37,296 bases of DNA from Synechococcaceae cyanobacterium (GTDB lineage: Bacteria; Cyanobacteriota; Cyanobacteriia; PCC-6307; Cyanobiaceae): NCBI GenBank assembly GCA_947378425.1, contig CANCJV010000039.1, forward strand, positions 1-37,296. Direction: 5' to 3'. The notes beneath the pieces were generated by a model that saw only the letters and a list, made by a program, of their open reading frames with translations, made no database searches and was not told the DNA's origin. The position numbers and the translations under genes were made by a program. Below, one piece after another: positions 16,316-26,442 of this stretch (its first letter is position 1; the number at the start of each line of letters is the position of its first letter).

Positions 16316-19300
16316 TCAGGCTGCCGGGCCGATCGGTGAGCGCAGGCTCACCCGGAAATCAGCGGCAGCCAGGGTCAAGGCAGCGGCGGGAGCATCGGCG
16401 ACGCAGAACTGGGGGCCCAGCCGCACCCAGCGCGATTCAGCGCCCTGACGCACCAGCGCCACCACCGGCACCCGGACCCCGGCCTCCTCCTGGCCGGGAC
16501 GATGGCGGGTCAGGCATTCGCGCAGGCGATGCTGAATGGCGATGTCACCGGCCTGCTGGGGATCGAGCTCCACCTGCAGCAGCTGCAGATCGTCGATGCT
16601 GCGGCAGTCATCGACGATCAGCTGCACGCGATCATCGCGGCGATCGACCGTGGCCCACACCAGCAAGCGGGCGTCGACCATCAGGTGGTCGGCCAGGCGG
16701 GCATAGGTTTTCGGAAACACCACCGCCTCGCAGCTGCCCGTGAGATCCTCCAGCTGCAGGATCGCCATGCGATCCCCCTTGCGGGTGTTCACCTGGCGCA
16801 GTTCCGGCACCATCGCCACGATGCTCACCTTGGCCTTGTCGGACTGCTCTTCCAGCCGGGCCAGACCGATCGGAGATAACAGGGTGACCTGGGCCGACAA
16901 CTGACGCAGGGGGTGGTCGGAGATGTAGAAACCCAGTAATTCCTTCTCCAGCTTCAGCTTTTCGGTGGGGGGATAATCCGCCACCGGGGCCGCCTTCGGC
17001 GCCGTGCTGCGATCGTCACTGGCGACATCAGCGGCCGATGCGCCCGCCAACAGGTCGAACAGGTTGCCCTGGCCGCTGGCCCGATCGCGGGCGCGGGAGC
17101 TGGCCCAATCGAGAACCAGATCGAGATCGGCCATCAACTGGGCCCGATTGGCGCCGGCCTGCAAGCCATCCAGGGCGCCGCAGTGGATCAGCGATTCCAG
17201 GGAGCGGCGGTTGAGCTGCTGGGAAGGCAGACGATCGCAGAGATCGGCCAGGGAGGCGAAGGCCCCCTCGGCTGAGCGTTGCTCAATCAACAGGCGAATC
17301 GCCCCATCACCCAGGTTGCGCACCGCTGAGAGACCGAAAAGAATGCGATCTCCCACCGGCGTGAAATCGATGCCGGAAGCATTGACATCCGGTGGCATCA
17401 CCTCGATGCCCATGGCCTGGCAATTGGCGATGTAGCGCTGCACTTTTTCGGTCTGGCCCGCATTGACGGTCAGCAACGCAGCCATGTAGGCCACCGGATA
17501 GTGGGCCTTGAGATAGGCCGTCTGATAGGTGACAGCGCCATAGGCCGTGGAATGGCTCTTGTTGAAGCAGTATTCGGCGAACAGCACCATCTGCTCAAAC
17601 AGTGCTTCGGCAACTTTTGTGTCCACACCACGATCACAGGCACCCTGCACAAACAGGCCCTGGTGCTTCTCCATCTCCGACTTTTTCTTTTTGCCCATCG
17701 CCCGTCGCAACAGGTCAGCCTCGCCAAGGGAATAACCGGCCAGATCCTGGGCGATCTTCATGATCTGCTCCTGATAGACCATGATGCCGTAGGTCTCCTT
17801 GAGGATCGGCTCAAGCTTGGCGTGGGCCACAACAATCGCTTCACGGCCGTGCTTGCGATTGATGAACTTGGGAATCAGCCCCGCATCCAGTGGACCCGGC
17901 CGATAGAGGGCCAGAATCGAGGAGATGTCCTCGAGTGAAGAAGGCTTGAGATCGCGCACGATCTGGCGCATGCCGCTGGATTCGAGCTGGAAAATTCCCT
18001 CCAGATCTCCCCTCGCCAGCAGGGCAAAGGTGCCGGCATCCGCTTCTGGCAGGGCATCGGGATCGAGACGGGTGCCACTGCTTTTGTGCACCAGATCGAT
18101 CGTCTTCTCGATCATCGTCAGGTTCTTGAGGCCGAGGAAGTCCATCTTCAGCAACCCCATCGCCTCCACATCTTCCATGTAGTACTGGGTGATCACCTGG
18201 CCGTCATTGTTGCGCTGCAACGGCACCAACTCATCCAGGGGCTCAGCGGCAATCACCACGCCGGCGGCATGGACTCCGAAGGTTTTGTTGGTGCCCTCGA
18301 TGCGCATGGCCAGATCGACCCAGTGGCGCACCTTGGCATCGCCTTCATACTTCTGGCGGAACTCGGGAGCGGGCGATTCAGCGCCGATCATCTCCTTGAG
18401 TTTCGCCGGCTTACCGCGCACGACTGGAATGAGCTTGGCCAGGCGATCGGCTTCGCCATAGGGAATATCCAGCACCCGGGCCACATCCTTGAGCACCGCC
18501 TTGGAGGTCATGCGGTTGAAGGTGATGATCTGGGCCACCTTGTCCTCGCCATAGCGGTGAGTGACGTACTCGATCACCTCACCACGGCGCTCGATACAGA
18601 AATCGGTATCAATATCCGGCATCGACTTGCGCTCTGGATTCAGAAAACGCTCAAACAGCAGGCCGTGTCGGACCGGATCAATGTTGGTGATCCCCAGGGC
18701 GTAGGCCACCAGCGAGCCTGCGGCTGAACCGCGGCCCGGCCCGACGGCGATGCCGTTATCGCGGGCGAAGCGGATGTAATCCCACACCACCAGAAAATAG
18801 GTGGGGAAGCCCATCTGCTCCATCACCTGCAGTTCAAAGGTGAGGCGCTCGCCGTAGAGGGGATCAAACGGCTGACCATCGTCCAGATCAAGCCGGGCCC
18901 GCAGCCCCTGCTCACTCACCTCCGTGAGATAGCTGACGGCCGTGTGTGCCTCGGGGATCGGGAAGCGCGGCATCTGGTAGCGGCCGAGGATGTCGTAGTC
19001 CTCCACCTTCGCGGCCACCTTTTCGGTGTTGGCAATGGCGGCGGCAATCAGCTCCGGGTCCAGGTGATCGTGGAACAGGAGGCCCATCTCGGCCTCGCTC
19101 TTAATGTATTCGGTGCCGGTGTAGCGCAACCGCTTCTCATCGGTGATCAGCTTGCCGGTGAGCACGCACAGCAGGGCATCGTGGGCCTCCACATCACCCA
19201 CACTCAGATAGTGGGCGTCATTGGTGGCGATCAGGGGAATGCCCAGCTCGGCGCCGATGCGAGCCATGCCGGTGTTGACGATGCGATCTTCGAGGCCGCC

Positions 19301-19840
19301 GTGATCCTGAATCTCCAGGTAAAAATCGTCACCGAAGGTCTGCTGGTACCAGCGGGCCACGTCGAGGGCCACGTCGGGCCGTCCCTGCAGGATGGCCTGG
19401 GGAATCTCGCCGCCCAGACAGGCCGTGGCCACGATCAACCCCTCGCTGTACTGCTGCAGCAGCTGCTTGTCGATGCAGGCCCTGGAAAAGATGCCACGGC
19501 CGCGCATGCCACGCAGATGGCTGATGGAGGTGAGTTTGACGAGATTGCGATACCCCACCGCATTCCTGGCCAGCACCACCAGGTGGTATCGGCGCTCCTT
19601 CTTCGGCTGCGGATCGTCGATCGAGCCGTTGATCACATACATCTCATTGCCGATGATCGGCTTGATGCCGGCCTTGGTGCACAGCTTCAGCAACTCGATG
19701 GCGCCGTACATGACGCCGTGATCGGTCAGGGCCAGGGCCGGCATGCCCAGCTCGACCGCCCGCTCCACCATGGCCGGCAACTGGGAAGCCCCGTCAAGCA
19801 GGCTGTAGTCGCTGTGGTTATGGAGGGGAACGAACGCCAA
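16316..19840 (-). CDS. dnaE: DNA polymerase III alpha subunit DnaE, undivided
   Basis: 1174 residues. The N-terminal PHP domain ([18 protein letters not shown]) is followed by the C-family palm with the catalytic Asp pair in MPDIDTDFC, the fingers, the tandem HhH region and a C-terminal OB fold (KVSIVAMV ... [15 protein letters not shown]). It is the replicative polymerase. In many cyanobacteria the gene is split in two by a trans-splicing intein between EY and CFN of [12 protein letters not shown]. Here that site (junction near 17569/17570) is continuous, so the protein is made in one piece, as in picocyanobacteria. The start codon is TTG (19838-19840), fixed by the conserved [11 protein letters not shown] beginning. 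Confidence 0.97.
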   Translation of the reverse strand: MAFVPLHNHSDYSLLDGASQLPAMVERAVELGMPALALTDHGVMYGAIELLKLCTKAGIKPIIGNEMYVINGSIDDPQPKKERRYHLVVLARNAVGYRNLVKLTSISHLRGMRGRGIFSRACIDKQLLQQYSEGLIVATACLGGEIPQAILQGRPDVALDVARWYQQTFGDDFYLEIQDHGGLEDRIVNTGMARIGAELGIPLIATNDAHYLSVGDVEAHDALLCVLTGKLITDEKRLRYTGTEYIKSEAEMGLLFHDHLDPELIAAAIANTEKVAAKVEDYDILGRYQMPRFPIPEAHTAVSYLTEVSEQGLRARLDLDDGQPFDPLYGERLTFELQVMEQMGFPTYFLVVWDYIRFARDNGIAVGPGRGSAAGSLVAYALGITNIDPVRHGLLFERFLNPERKSMPDIDTDFCIERRGEVIEYVTHRYGEDKVAQIITFNRMTSKAVLKDVARVLDIPYGEADRLAKLIPVVRGKPAKLKEMIGAESPAPEFRQKYEGDAKVRHWVDLAMRIEGTNKTFGVHAAGVVIAAEPLDELVPLQRNNDGQVITQYYMEDVEAMGLLKMDFLGLKNLTMIEKTIDLVHKSSGTRLDPDALPEADAGTFALLARGDLEGIFQLESSGMRQIVRDLKPSSLEDISSILALYRPGPLDAGLIPKFINRKHGREAIVVAHAKLEPILKETYGIMVYQEQIMKIAQDLAGYSLGEADLLRRAMGKKKKSEMEKHQGLFVQGACDRGVDTKVAEALFEQMVLFAEYCFNKSHSTAYGAVTYQTAYLKAHYPVAYMAALLTVNAGQTEKVQRYIANCQAMGIEVMPPDVNASGIDFTPVGDRILFGLSAVRNLGDGAIRLLIEQRSAEGAFASLADLCDRLPSQQLNRRSLESLIHCGALDGLQAGANRAQLMADLDLVLDWASSRARDRASGQGNLFDLLAGASAADVASDDRSTAPKAAPVADYPPTEKLKLEKELLGFYISDHPLRQLSAQVTLLSPIGLARLEEQSDKAKVSIVAMVPELRQVNTRKGDRMAILQLEDLTGSCEAVVFPKTYARLADHLMVDARLLVWATVDRRDDRVQLIVDDCRSIDDLQLLQVELDPQQAGDIAIQHRLRECLTRHRPGQEEAGVRVPVVALVRQGAESRWVRLGPQFCVADAPAAALTLAAADFRVSLRSPIGPAA

Positions 19841-19957
19841 GGGAGGGGAACCTGGGAGTGGAACCAGGCTAAGGCCAGCCGCAACATTCAGCGCCCGATC
19901 GCCCCGTTGGCGCCTCGCTCACACCAGATGTGGTGGATGGGATGAAACCGGAAGCGA

Positions 19958-21706
19958 TCAGGAGCCGAGGGCGGGCTGCTCCATGGCTGCCGCCATCTGC
20001 TCGGGCTGCCAGAAGCGGGTGTCGGCCCCCTCGTAGCGCAACACGGTGAACATGCCGGTTTCAGCGTGATAGAGGATGTGGCAGTGAAACGCCCAGATGC
20101 CGGGTTGATTCGCATCCAGGATCACGACGCAGTCGCCACCCGCCGGCACCAGGACCGTGTCCCGCAGCGGTCCGTCCAGGGCCTGGCCATTGATCTCCAC
20201 CACCTGGAAGACATGGCCATGGAGGTGCATGGGATGACCCATGCCATTGGTGTTCTTCAAGTGGATCGCCACCCGTTCCCCCTGGCGCACCAGCAGGCTG
20301 TTGTGGTTGGGGTAGGCGGCGCCATTGATGGTCCACTGATAGCCGTGCATCGTGCCCGCCAGCACAAGCTCCAGCTGTCGGTCCACCGGCCGTGACGGCA
20401 GGGAGGCCAGGGCCTTCAGCCCGGACTCCTGCTGGCCGTTGAGACCGGCTGTGACGACGGCCGCCTTCCGGGGCAGGGCCGCGACCGCCTGCGCCCCGGC
20501 GCCAGCCCCCGCACTGCTCAACACCACCGCAGCCAGCAGCTCCCTGCCCTCGGCCCGGATCAACAGCGGGAACACCCCAGGGACCTGGGGCATCGTGACG
20601 TGCAGGTCGAGCCGCTGGGCGATGGCCAGTTGGAAGAAGTTGCCCTGCAGCGGCTGGCAAGGGCTGCCGTCGGTGGCCAGCACCGTCGCCTCCAGGCTAC
20701 CGGTGTCGATGTAGACATTGGTGGCGCAGCAACCGCCGATCAGGCGCAGCAGCACCGTCTGTCCTGGTTGCAGCACCAGGATTTCGGCATCGTCAATGCT
20801 GCGGTGATTGGCCAGCAGGGCGTCGTACTTCACATCACTGGACCCGGGCCGGCCGGGGGCCAGCTGGCTGGTGAGCCGGCCGCCAGCGGCATCCCAGACC
20901 TGTTGCAGCACCTTCGCCAGAGCCGGAGTGCCGGCTCTGGATCGGGCCGGGGCGGCCATGGTCATGCCCGCCATCGCCATGCCATCGGTGACCTGGCGAC
21001 CTTGGGCCATGCCTGCTGAGGCGGTGCCTCGTGGGGCGGTGCCAGCCATCGCCATCCCGCCCATCCCCTCCTTCATGCCAGCCATGTCCTCCATCGCGCC
21101 CATGCCGGAGCTGGAGCGGAGCTGCTTGAGGATCTCCTGGGGGGAGCGGAAACTGAAATCGCTGATCATCACCACGAATTGCCGCGCCGCCAGGGCCCGC
21201 TCCCGCGGCGACCAGATCACCAATGGGGCGGCCAGAAGGTGCTGCTCCTGCAGGCCGTAATGGGCGTGCATCCAGTAGGTGCCGCTCTGCTTGAGGGGGA
21301 AGTCGTAGGACTCACTCGCCCCGGGCGGAATCGGCTTCTGGGTGACAAAGGGAACGCCATCCATGCCGTTGGGCAGCACTAACCCATGCCAGTGCACACC
21401 GGTCGGCACCTGCAGATGGTTGATCACCTCCACATGGAAGCCGGCGGCCTGATCAAGTTCCAGGCCCCGACCGCCGCCGGGGTTGAGGATCGACAGGATC
21501 GTGACCTCCCGCCCCAGCACCTGGAGCCGGGTGGGCTGAACGCGCAACTTCAACCGGGACGGGGCGGACCCAGGAGCGGCTGAACTGGCAGGTCCAGAGC
21601 TGGCCTTGCCAGAGCTGGCCCTGCCGGCACGCACCCAGATCGGCGAGAGGGCAGCGGTCAGGCCGAGCAGGCCCTGGAGCAGAAAGGAACGCCGCCACAG
21701 GGTCAT
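19958..21706 (-). CDS. multicopper oxidase, CopA-like, Tat-exported
   Basis: 582 residues. The N-terminus (TLWRRSFLLQGLLGL) is a twin-arginine signal. All four copper-binding blocks are present: HWHG, YWMHAHYG, HPMHLHGH and HCHILYHAETGM, the last giving the type 1 Cys with its His ligands and axial Met. A Met/Gly-rich insert (about 200-240; repeated GM, AM and MAMAG units) resembles the extra copper-binding segments of CopA/CueO-type enzymes. It probably oxidises Cu(I) in the periplasm for copper tolerance; oxidation of other metals is possible. I start at the ATG ending at 21706 because it gives the Tat signal; the longer frame to 21850 adds unrelated residues. It lies downstream of gatA on the same strand, across a 396-base gap. 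Confidence 0.9.
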   Translation of the reverse strand: MTLWRRSFLLQGLLGLTAALSPIWVRAGRASSGKASSGPASSAAPGSAPSRLKLRVQPTRLQVLGREVTILSILNPGGGRGLELDQAAGFHVEVINHLQVPTGVHWHGLVLPNGMDGVPFVTQKPIPPGASESYDFPLKQSGTYWMHAHYGLQEQHLLAAPLVIWSPRERALAARQFVVMISDFSFRSPQEILKQLRSSSGMGAMEDMAGMKEGMGGMAMAGTAPRGTASAGMAQGRQVTDGMAMAGMTMAAPARSRAGTPALAKVLQQVWDAAGGRLTSQLAPGRPGSSDVKYDALLANHRSIDDAEILVLQPGQTVLLRLIGGCCATNVYIDTGSLEATVLATDGSPCQPLQGNFFQLAIAQRLDLHVTMPQVPGVFPLLIRAEGRELLAAVVLSSAGAGAGAQAVAALPRKAAVVTAGLNGQQESGLKALASLPSRPVDRQLELVLAGTMHGYQWTINGAAYPNHNSLLVRQGERVAIHLKNTNGMGHPMHLHGHVFQVVEINGQALDGPLRDTVLVPAGGDCVVILDANQPGIWAFHCHILYHAETGMFTVLRYEGADTRFWQPEQMAAAMEQPALGS

Positions 21707-22102
21707 CACACCCGAGATCACACGGTGATGGCGACGTTCGCACATCCCCTGGATCGAAACGGGCTGCGACGAACACCGATCCACAGCAAGCTGATCTGCT
21801 CCTGTGGTTGCCCGCGGCGCTGCAGCCACAGGAGACGGCCTCGAGCACAAGGATCAGCCAGCTCGCTGGACTGAGCTCCGGAGGAGCAGTGCATCACCAC
21901 CAGGACTGGTGGCTCACGGTCGGGCCGAGGCCTGGCTGAAGCAGGAACAGCCAGGCGGCTGGGCCGGCTTGGGCAGAAAAGCTGAAGCTCGTGGCTGCGG
22001 GAGCTGAGCGGAGCGGGCCGACAAGGGCTGACGCCCTGCAACCGGGGTGAAGCCTTGGGCGCAGGGCGGAATGGAGAGCAAACCAGCCCGGTCCCCGGGC
22101 GA
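21707..22102. other. gap between gatA and the multicopper oxidase, with hairpins
   Basis: No gene is seen in these 396 bases. A perfect 9-bp inverted repeat (CTCCTGTGG at 21799-21807, CCACAGGAG at 21826-21834) with a GC-rich loop lies about 93 bases before the oxidase start and could be part of its leader. A second, 8-bp repeat (CGCCCTGC at 22032-22039, GCAGGGCG at 22061-22068) lies just after gatA and might mark its 3' end, although no T-run follows. No known copper-operator motif is recognised. Confidence 0.5.
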
Positions 22103-23572
22103 TCAGGCCACCAGCTCGGCCGCCGGCCGCCCGGCCATCACCGCCGCCGCCTGCTCGTAGTGATGGGCCAGCTGCAGCAGCCTGGCCTCCTGCAACACAC
22201 CACCGATCAACTGCAGGCCGATCGGCAGGCCCTGGTCATCGAAACCACAGGGCACATTGATCGCCGGCAGGCCCGCCATATTGGCCGGGATGGTGAGCAG
22301 ATCAGCGAGATACATCGCCAGGGGATCCTCGGCATGGGCACCGAAGCGGAAGGCGGTGGTGGGGGACGTGGGGGTGAGCAGCAGATCGACCCGCTCGAAG
22401 GCACGATCAAAATCCCGGCGGATCAGGGTGCGCACCTGCTGGGCCTTGCGGTAGAAGGCATCGACATAGCCCGCCGAGAGGGCATAGGTGCCGATCAGGA
22501 TGCGCCGCTGCACCTCATCGCCGAAGCCCTCGGCGCGGCTGCGGGCGGTCATCGTCGCCAGGTTGTCGGCGCCGGCGTCGGCCGGTGCCCGATGCCCGTA
22601 TTTGACCCCGTCGTAGCGGGCCAGGTTGGCAGAGGCCTCCGACGGGGCGATCACGTAATAGGTGGCGATGCCGTCGTTGAAGCGGGGGCAGCTGATGTCC
22701 ACCAGCTCACAGCCAAGCTGCTCCAGTTGCGCCGCCGCAGCCAGCACCGAGGCCTTCACCTGGGGATCGAGCCCCTCAGCCTCGAAGCACTCGCGGATGA
22801 TGCCCACCCGCAGCCCCTGGACGGGCTGATTCAGGGTGGCGATGTAGTCCGGCACCGGATTGGTCAGACAGGTGGAATCGCGGCGATCGGCACCGGCGAT
22901 CACCTGCAGGATTTCAGCGCTGTCGGCGACGCTGCTGCTGAAGGGGCCCACCTGATCCAGGGAGCTGGCGAAAGCCACCAGCCCCCAGCGACTCACCCGG
23001 CCGTAGGTGGGTTTGAGACCGACAACCCCGCAGAAACTGGCCGGCTGGCGGATCGAACCGCCGGTGTCGGAGCCAAGGGAGGCGAGGCACTCACCGGCGG
23101 CCACCGCCGCGGCGCTGCCGCCGGAGCTGCCCCCCGGCACCCGCTCGGGATTCCAGGGATTGCGGCTGGGGCCGAAGGCCGAGGTCTCGGTGGAGCTGCC
23201 CATGGCGAACTCATCGAGATTGGTCTTGCCCAGCAACACCGCCCCGGCGTTCCAGAGGCGCTCAGTGACGGTGGACTCATACGGGGGCACGAAGGTCTCC
23301 AGCATGCGGCTGGAGCAGGTGGTGCGAACGCCCTTGGTGCAGAGGTTGTCCTTGATCGCCAGGGGGATGCCAGCCAGCGGTGGCAGCGCTTCGCCCGCCA
23401 GGCGGGCCGCATCGATGCGATCGGCATCGGCTCGGGCTCGCTCAGCCGTCACCTCGAGGAAGGCGTGGACCGTGGGATCGACCGCCGCAATCCGAGCCAA
23501 GTGCTGATCGGTCAGCTCGCGGGCTGACACCTCTCCCCGTTGCAGTTTCCCGCGCCACTCGGCGATCCCCAT
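22103..23572 (-). CDS. gatA: glutamyl-tRNA(Gln) amidotransferase subunit A
   Basis: 489 residues, normal for GatA. The amidase triad is clear: K74 in PLAIKDN, the cis-Ser S149 in [13 protein letters not shown] and the nucleophile S173 in [12 protein letters not shown]. The [18 protein letters not shown] block is also typical. With GatB and GatC it turns Glu-tRNA(Gln), and in some organisms Asp-tRNA(Asn), into the amidated form, taking ammonia from glutamine. Neither gatB nor gatC is in this window. The ATG at 23572 begins the usual short N-terminus ([16 protein letters not shown]). Confidence 0.97.
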   Translation of the reverse strand: MGIAEWRGKLQRGEVSARELTDQHLARIAAVDPTVHAFLEVTAERARADADRIDAARLAGEALPPLAGIPLAIKDNLCTKGVRTTCSSRMLETFVPPYESTVTERLWNAGAVLLGKTNLDEFAMGSSTETSAFGPSRNPWNPERVPGGSSGGSAAAVAAGECLASLGSDTGGSIRQPASFCGVVGLKPTYGRVSRWGLVAFASSLDQVGPFSSSVADSAEILQVIAGADRRDSTCLTNPVPDYIATLNQPVQGLRVGIIRECFEAEGLDPQVKASVLAAAAQLEQLGCELVDISCPRFNDGIATYYVIAPSEASANLARYDGVKYGHRAPADAGADNLATMTARSRAEGFGDEVQRRILIGTYALSAGYVDAFYRKAQQVRTLIRRDFDRAFERVDLLLTPTSPTTAFRFGAHAEDPLAMYLADLLTIPANMAGLPAINVPCGFDDQGLPIGLQLIGGVLQEARLLQLAHHYEQAAAVMAGRPAAELVA

Positions 23573-23617
23573 CCACCCGCATGCCAGCTGAGCTGGACGC
23601 TATCAGCCGACCCGCAA

Positions 23618-23911
23618 TCAGGCCTGATCCTCAGGGCGGCGGGCCAGATCGGGCGCTTCGGTGAGTGGCTCCTGGCGGCTGGTGCGCAGGCAGGTGGAGT
23701 CCAGCGAAGCCGGTGCTTCGGAGCTCAGGTCGTCCAGGAAGGCCGGCAGGGCGGCCTCGAGCGTGCTGCGCCGAACGAAGGGCCCGAACCAGTAGATGGC
23801 ATCAGGGGAATGGGTCTCGACCCGCGCCCACCAGGCCATTCCCAACCCATTGGCGAGGTTGCGCATGGGCCAGAGGAGAGGATTCATGGGCAATGGATTC
23901 AAGAGCTCCAT
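23618..23911 (-). CDS. DUF1816 domain protein
   Basis: 97 residues. The core, AWWARVETHSPDAIYWFGPF then RRSTLEAALPAFLDDLSSE, matches DUF1816, a short cyanobacterial family with a W-W-x-x-(I/V), aromatic-FGPF, and Ala-rich helix pattern. Members are found next to or fused with phycobilisome linker domains, so a link with pigment or stress physiology is often suggested, but the function is unknown. An Arg/Glu-rich tail of about 30 residues follows. Starts at 23911 (MELLNPLP) or 23887 (MNPLLWPM) are both possible; the longer frame to 23962 is less likely. It lies 45 bases upstream of gatA on the same strand. Confidence 0.75.
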   Translation of the reverse strand: MELLNPLPMNPLLWPMRNLANGLGMAWWARVETHSPDAIYWFGPFVRRSTLEAALPAFLDDLSSEAPASLDSTCLRTSRQEPLTEAPDLARRPEDQA

Positions 23912-24309
23912 TCTGACCAGATGGCCGGACCCGTTCCCGCTGGTGTGAAGGCGCCGTTGCAACAGATTCCAGTTCCCTGACCAAGTCCCTGACCAGCCAG
24001 TCCTGAGGCCTGGCCTGGGGTTTGCCAGGCCAGCACTGCGGCACCCCTGTCGTCACGAGAGCCGAGACATCAGCCCGGAGCAGCCGATCTGACCATGGGC
24101 CCAGCACCAAGGGCAGCCGCGAACCTGGCCCGCCGCAGCGATGGCAACGCCGCAATCCCCGGCCGCCATGGCATCGCCCGAAACACGGCGACTGGCAGCC
24201 GGGGGGCCCCCTCAGCAGGCTGGGCTGTGGACACCCGCGGCGAGGACGGCACCCCGGACCCGCCGCTGTCAGACGCCAAGTCCCCGGTGAAACAGGGGGC
24301 AGACGGGCC
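23912..24309. other. intergenic gap, one hairpin, no gene seen
   Basis: About 400 bases between rlmB and the DUF1816 gene, both on the minus strand. A perfect 8-bp inverted repeat, TGGCCTGG (24011-24018) and CCAGGCCA (24025-24032), with a six-base loop is the only clear structure. There is no T-run on either side. The minus-strand frame 24070-24279 has no recognisable likeness or ribosome site, so I do not call it a gene. Confidence 0.5.
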
Positions 24310-26442
24310 TCAGAGCTCGATATCCGCCTGAAAGGACGGTTCCTGCTCTTCCATGAACCCATCTGCCGGACTGACCTGGGCTACGGCCAGCTCGGCAGCG
24401 ACCGGGGCCAGGGGCGGCGCCGTGAACCCGACGGCGGATGTGGGCTGGCTGCCGGCTCCCATGGGGTGTTCCAGCAGGAGTTCAGCGTCAGACACCATCG
24501 CCTGTGGCATGACCTCCAGAGGCGGAGCCTCAAGAGGCAGAGCCTCCAAGGGCGCGGCCGCCTGCGGTGTGGCCACCTGTGGCGCTGCAGCGTCGACAAG
24601 CAGCTCCGGTTGGTCAGCAGCGGGCGCGTCAGCCGTTGCCGTTTCAGCGTCTGAGCCTGGAGCTGCTGAGCATTCCGTGTGGGTCGCTTCAGACCCTGGG
24701 CCAGGGTCCTGGGCCCCGTCGACTGAGGGGAAGGCGCGGTCAGCGAGCCCATCAGCCTCCGAGTCGGATGCCTGTTCAGCACTGACCAGCTCGGCTGCCA
24801 CCGGTTCAGCGGTCACCAGTTCATCGATCGCCGCAGGCGACTCCGGCATCGCTGGAGCCGGCAGGGATGGCCGCAGCAGCCGCGGCGCCGGGCTGCTGCC
24901 GCGCAGTCCCCGCATCCAGCCGCGCCGGGCGATCTCATAGAGCAGCAGGGCCGTGGCCACCGCGGCATTGAGGCTCGGGGTGGCGCCCCGCAGTGGGATG
25001 CGCACCAGCTGATCGCAATTGCGGCGGGTCAGCATCGCCAACCCATCCCCCTCCGAACCGGTGACGATCACCAAGGGGCCATCCAGATCCACCTCCTCCA
25101 GGCTGACGTTGCCATCGCCCGCCAGGCCGATCACCCGATAGCCCTCCTCCTTGAGGGTTTCGAGCGAGCGGTTGAGATTGACCACCCGGGCTACGGGCAG
25201 ATGCTCCAGCGCCCCGGCCGCCACCTTGGCGACCGAACCGGTGAGACCGGCGTTGCGGCGTTGGGGAAGCACCATGCCGTGGGCGCCGAGGGCTTCGGCA
25301 CTGCGCACGATGGCGCCGAGATTCTGAGGATCGGTGAGGCCATCGACAGCCAGCAACAGGGGGGATTCCCCGAGCTCGCGGCAGCCGTCAATCAGGGTGG
25401 CCAGGTCGAGGGTTTCGGCGGCCGCGGGCTGCAGCACGATCCCCTGGTGCACGGCACCTCCGCTGATCTGGCCGAGGCGGGCCCAGGTGACCTCTTCCAC
25501 CAGCACGCCGGAGGCCTTGGCGTCGCGCAGCAGCTGCAGGAATTTCGGGCTGAAACGCATCTCCGGAGTGCACCAGATGCGATGGATCGGCCGGCCGCTC
25601 TCCAAGGTGGCCTGGGCGGAGTGCCGGCCCCAGATCAGATCGTTGGGGGCGGCGTTGGCGAAGGTGTCCGACTCTGAGGCCACGCCCGGGTCGACGCGGG
25701 GCTGATCGCGCTCGAAACGGCGAGGCGGGGCGCCGAAGTCAGGGCGGGCATCGCCGCGACCGGCGGAGCGGAACAGCACGGGCCGGCCACTGGGAGGACG
25801 ACCGACCCCCGGACGGGGGCGCCGATCGCGATCCGAGGGCCCAGCCTCAGCGGGCCGACGATCACTCGGGCGGCGGTCTGTGGGGCGCCGATCCATCGGC
25901 GCACGATCGCTGGGTGAACGGTCGCTGAAGCGCGACTCGCCGGGGCGCCGATCCAGGGGGCGGCGATCGGTCGGCCGGCGATCCGTTTCCCGGCGATCCG
26001 AGGGGCGGCGATCCGCCGGCCGCCGGTCCGTGGGGCGCGCCTCAAAGCGGCCCTCCTCAGGGCGGCGTGGCTGGGAGGGGCGGGGGCCGGAACGCTCAAA
26101 GCGGGCCGGAGGGCCGGAGGACTCGCCACCGCGACTCGGGCGGGGGGTCCACTCGCCGCTGGGACGCTCGCGATTCGGGCTGGAACGTTCGCCAGCGAAG
26201 CGATCGGGGCTGGAGCGATCAGCGCTGAAGCGGCTGCCGCCATCACGGCCGTAGCGGGGGCGATCGCCGGGGGCCTCGCTGCGGCTGCCCTCCGGACGGC
26301 CCCAGCGCGGCCTACTGGTGCCGCCGGGCCGGAAGGAGGATCCGGCAGGCCGCCCGCCGGCACGGCTGCCGGCGGCTCCAGCCGGACGGCGGGGGGCCCG
26401 ATCCGGACGGGAGTCAGGGCGGCGATCAGGACGGGGACTCAT
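24310..26442 (-). CDS. rlmB: RlmB/TrmH-type 23S rRNA 2'-O-methyltransferase with long disordered arms
   Basis: 710 residues, nearly three times the usual ~245. The catalytic SPOUT core is at about 266-512: a substrate-binding domain (LIWGRHSAQATLESGRPIHRIW), then the knot motifs DPQNLGAIVRSAEALGAHG, VIVTGSEGDGLAML and IPLRGATPSLNAAVATALLLYE. It should methylate a 23S rRNA ribose (G2251 in E. coli). Residues 1-265 are very rich in Arg, Asp, Pro, Ser and Gly with a DRRP-x-repeat (139-197). Residues 513-710 are acidic and Ala/Pro-rich. The ATG at 26442 overlaps the mini-RNase III gene by 17 bases. Pairing with mini-RNase III is common and fits 23S maturation. The two arms look disordered; their role is unknown. 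Confidence 0.92.
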   Translation of the reverse strand: MSPRPDRRPDSRPDRAPRRPAGAAGSRAGGRPAGSSFRPGGTSRPRWGRPEGSRSEAPGDRPRYGRDGGSRFSADRSSPDRFAGERSSPNRERPSGEWTPRPSRGGESSGPPARFERSGPRPSQPRRPEEGRFEARPTDRRPADRRPSDRRETDRRPTDRRPLDRRPGESRFSDRSPSDRAPMDRRPTDRRPSDRRPAEAGPSDRDRRPRPGVGRPPSGRPVLFRSAGRGDARPDFGAPPRRFERDQPRVDPGVASESDTFANAAPNDLIWGRHSAQATLESGRPIHRIWCTPEMRFSPKFLQLLRDAKASGVLVEEVTWARLGQISGGAVHQGIVLQPAAAETLDLATLIDGCRELGESPLLLAVDGLTDPQNLGAIVRSAEALGAHGMVLPQRRNAGLTGSVAKVAAGALEHLPVARVVNLNRSLETLKEEGYRVIGLAGDGNVSLEEVDLDGPLVIVTGSEGDGLAMLTRRNCDQLVRIPLRGATPSLNAAVATALLLYEIARRGWMRGLRGSSPAPRLLRPSLPAPAMPESPAAIDELVTAEPVAAELVSAEQASDSEADGLADRAFPSVDGAQDPGPGSEATHTECSAAPGSDAETATADAPAADQPELLVDAAAPQVATPQAAAPLEALPLEAPPLEVMPQAMVSDAELLLEHPMGAGSQPTSAVGFTAPPLAPVAAELAVAQVSPADGFMEEQEPSFQADIEL
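25852..26028 (-). repeat. degenerate tandem repeat coding for DRRP units in rlmB
   Basis: Within the rlmB N-terminal arm, about ten imperfect copies of a 15-base unit encode D-R-R-P-x or close variants (TDRRPADRRPSDRR and so on). On the plus strand it reads as repeated GCGATC-CGGCG-like words. The spacing keeps the frame, so this is an internal coding minisatellite rather than a CRISPR array. Copy number could vary between strains. Confidence 0.8.

Noticed and set aside
17564-17575. Possible split-intein site in dnaE
   Set aside because: The EY/CFN site used by cyanobacterial DnaE inteins is present but the gene runs straight through it, with no intein sequence and no break.
22055-23527. 490-residue plus-strand frame opposite gatA
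   Set aside because: It is the antisense shadow of a clear gatA gene in high-GC DNA, with no domain of its own. The long frames opposite dnaG (9099-10571), EamA (11417-12685) and the ABC gene (30526-31599) are rejected for the same reason.
25852-26028. Regular repeats that resemble a CRISPR array
   Set aside because: The units are 15 bases without unique spacers, keep the reading frame and encode DRRP units of RlmB. No cas genes are present.
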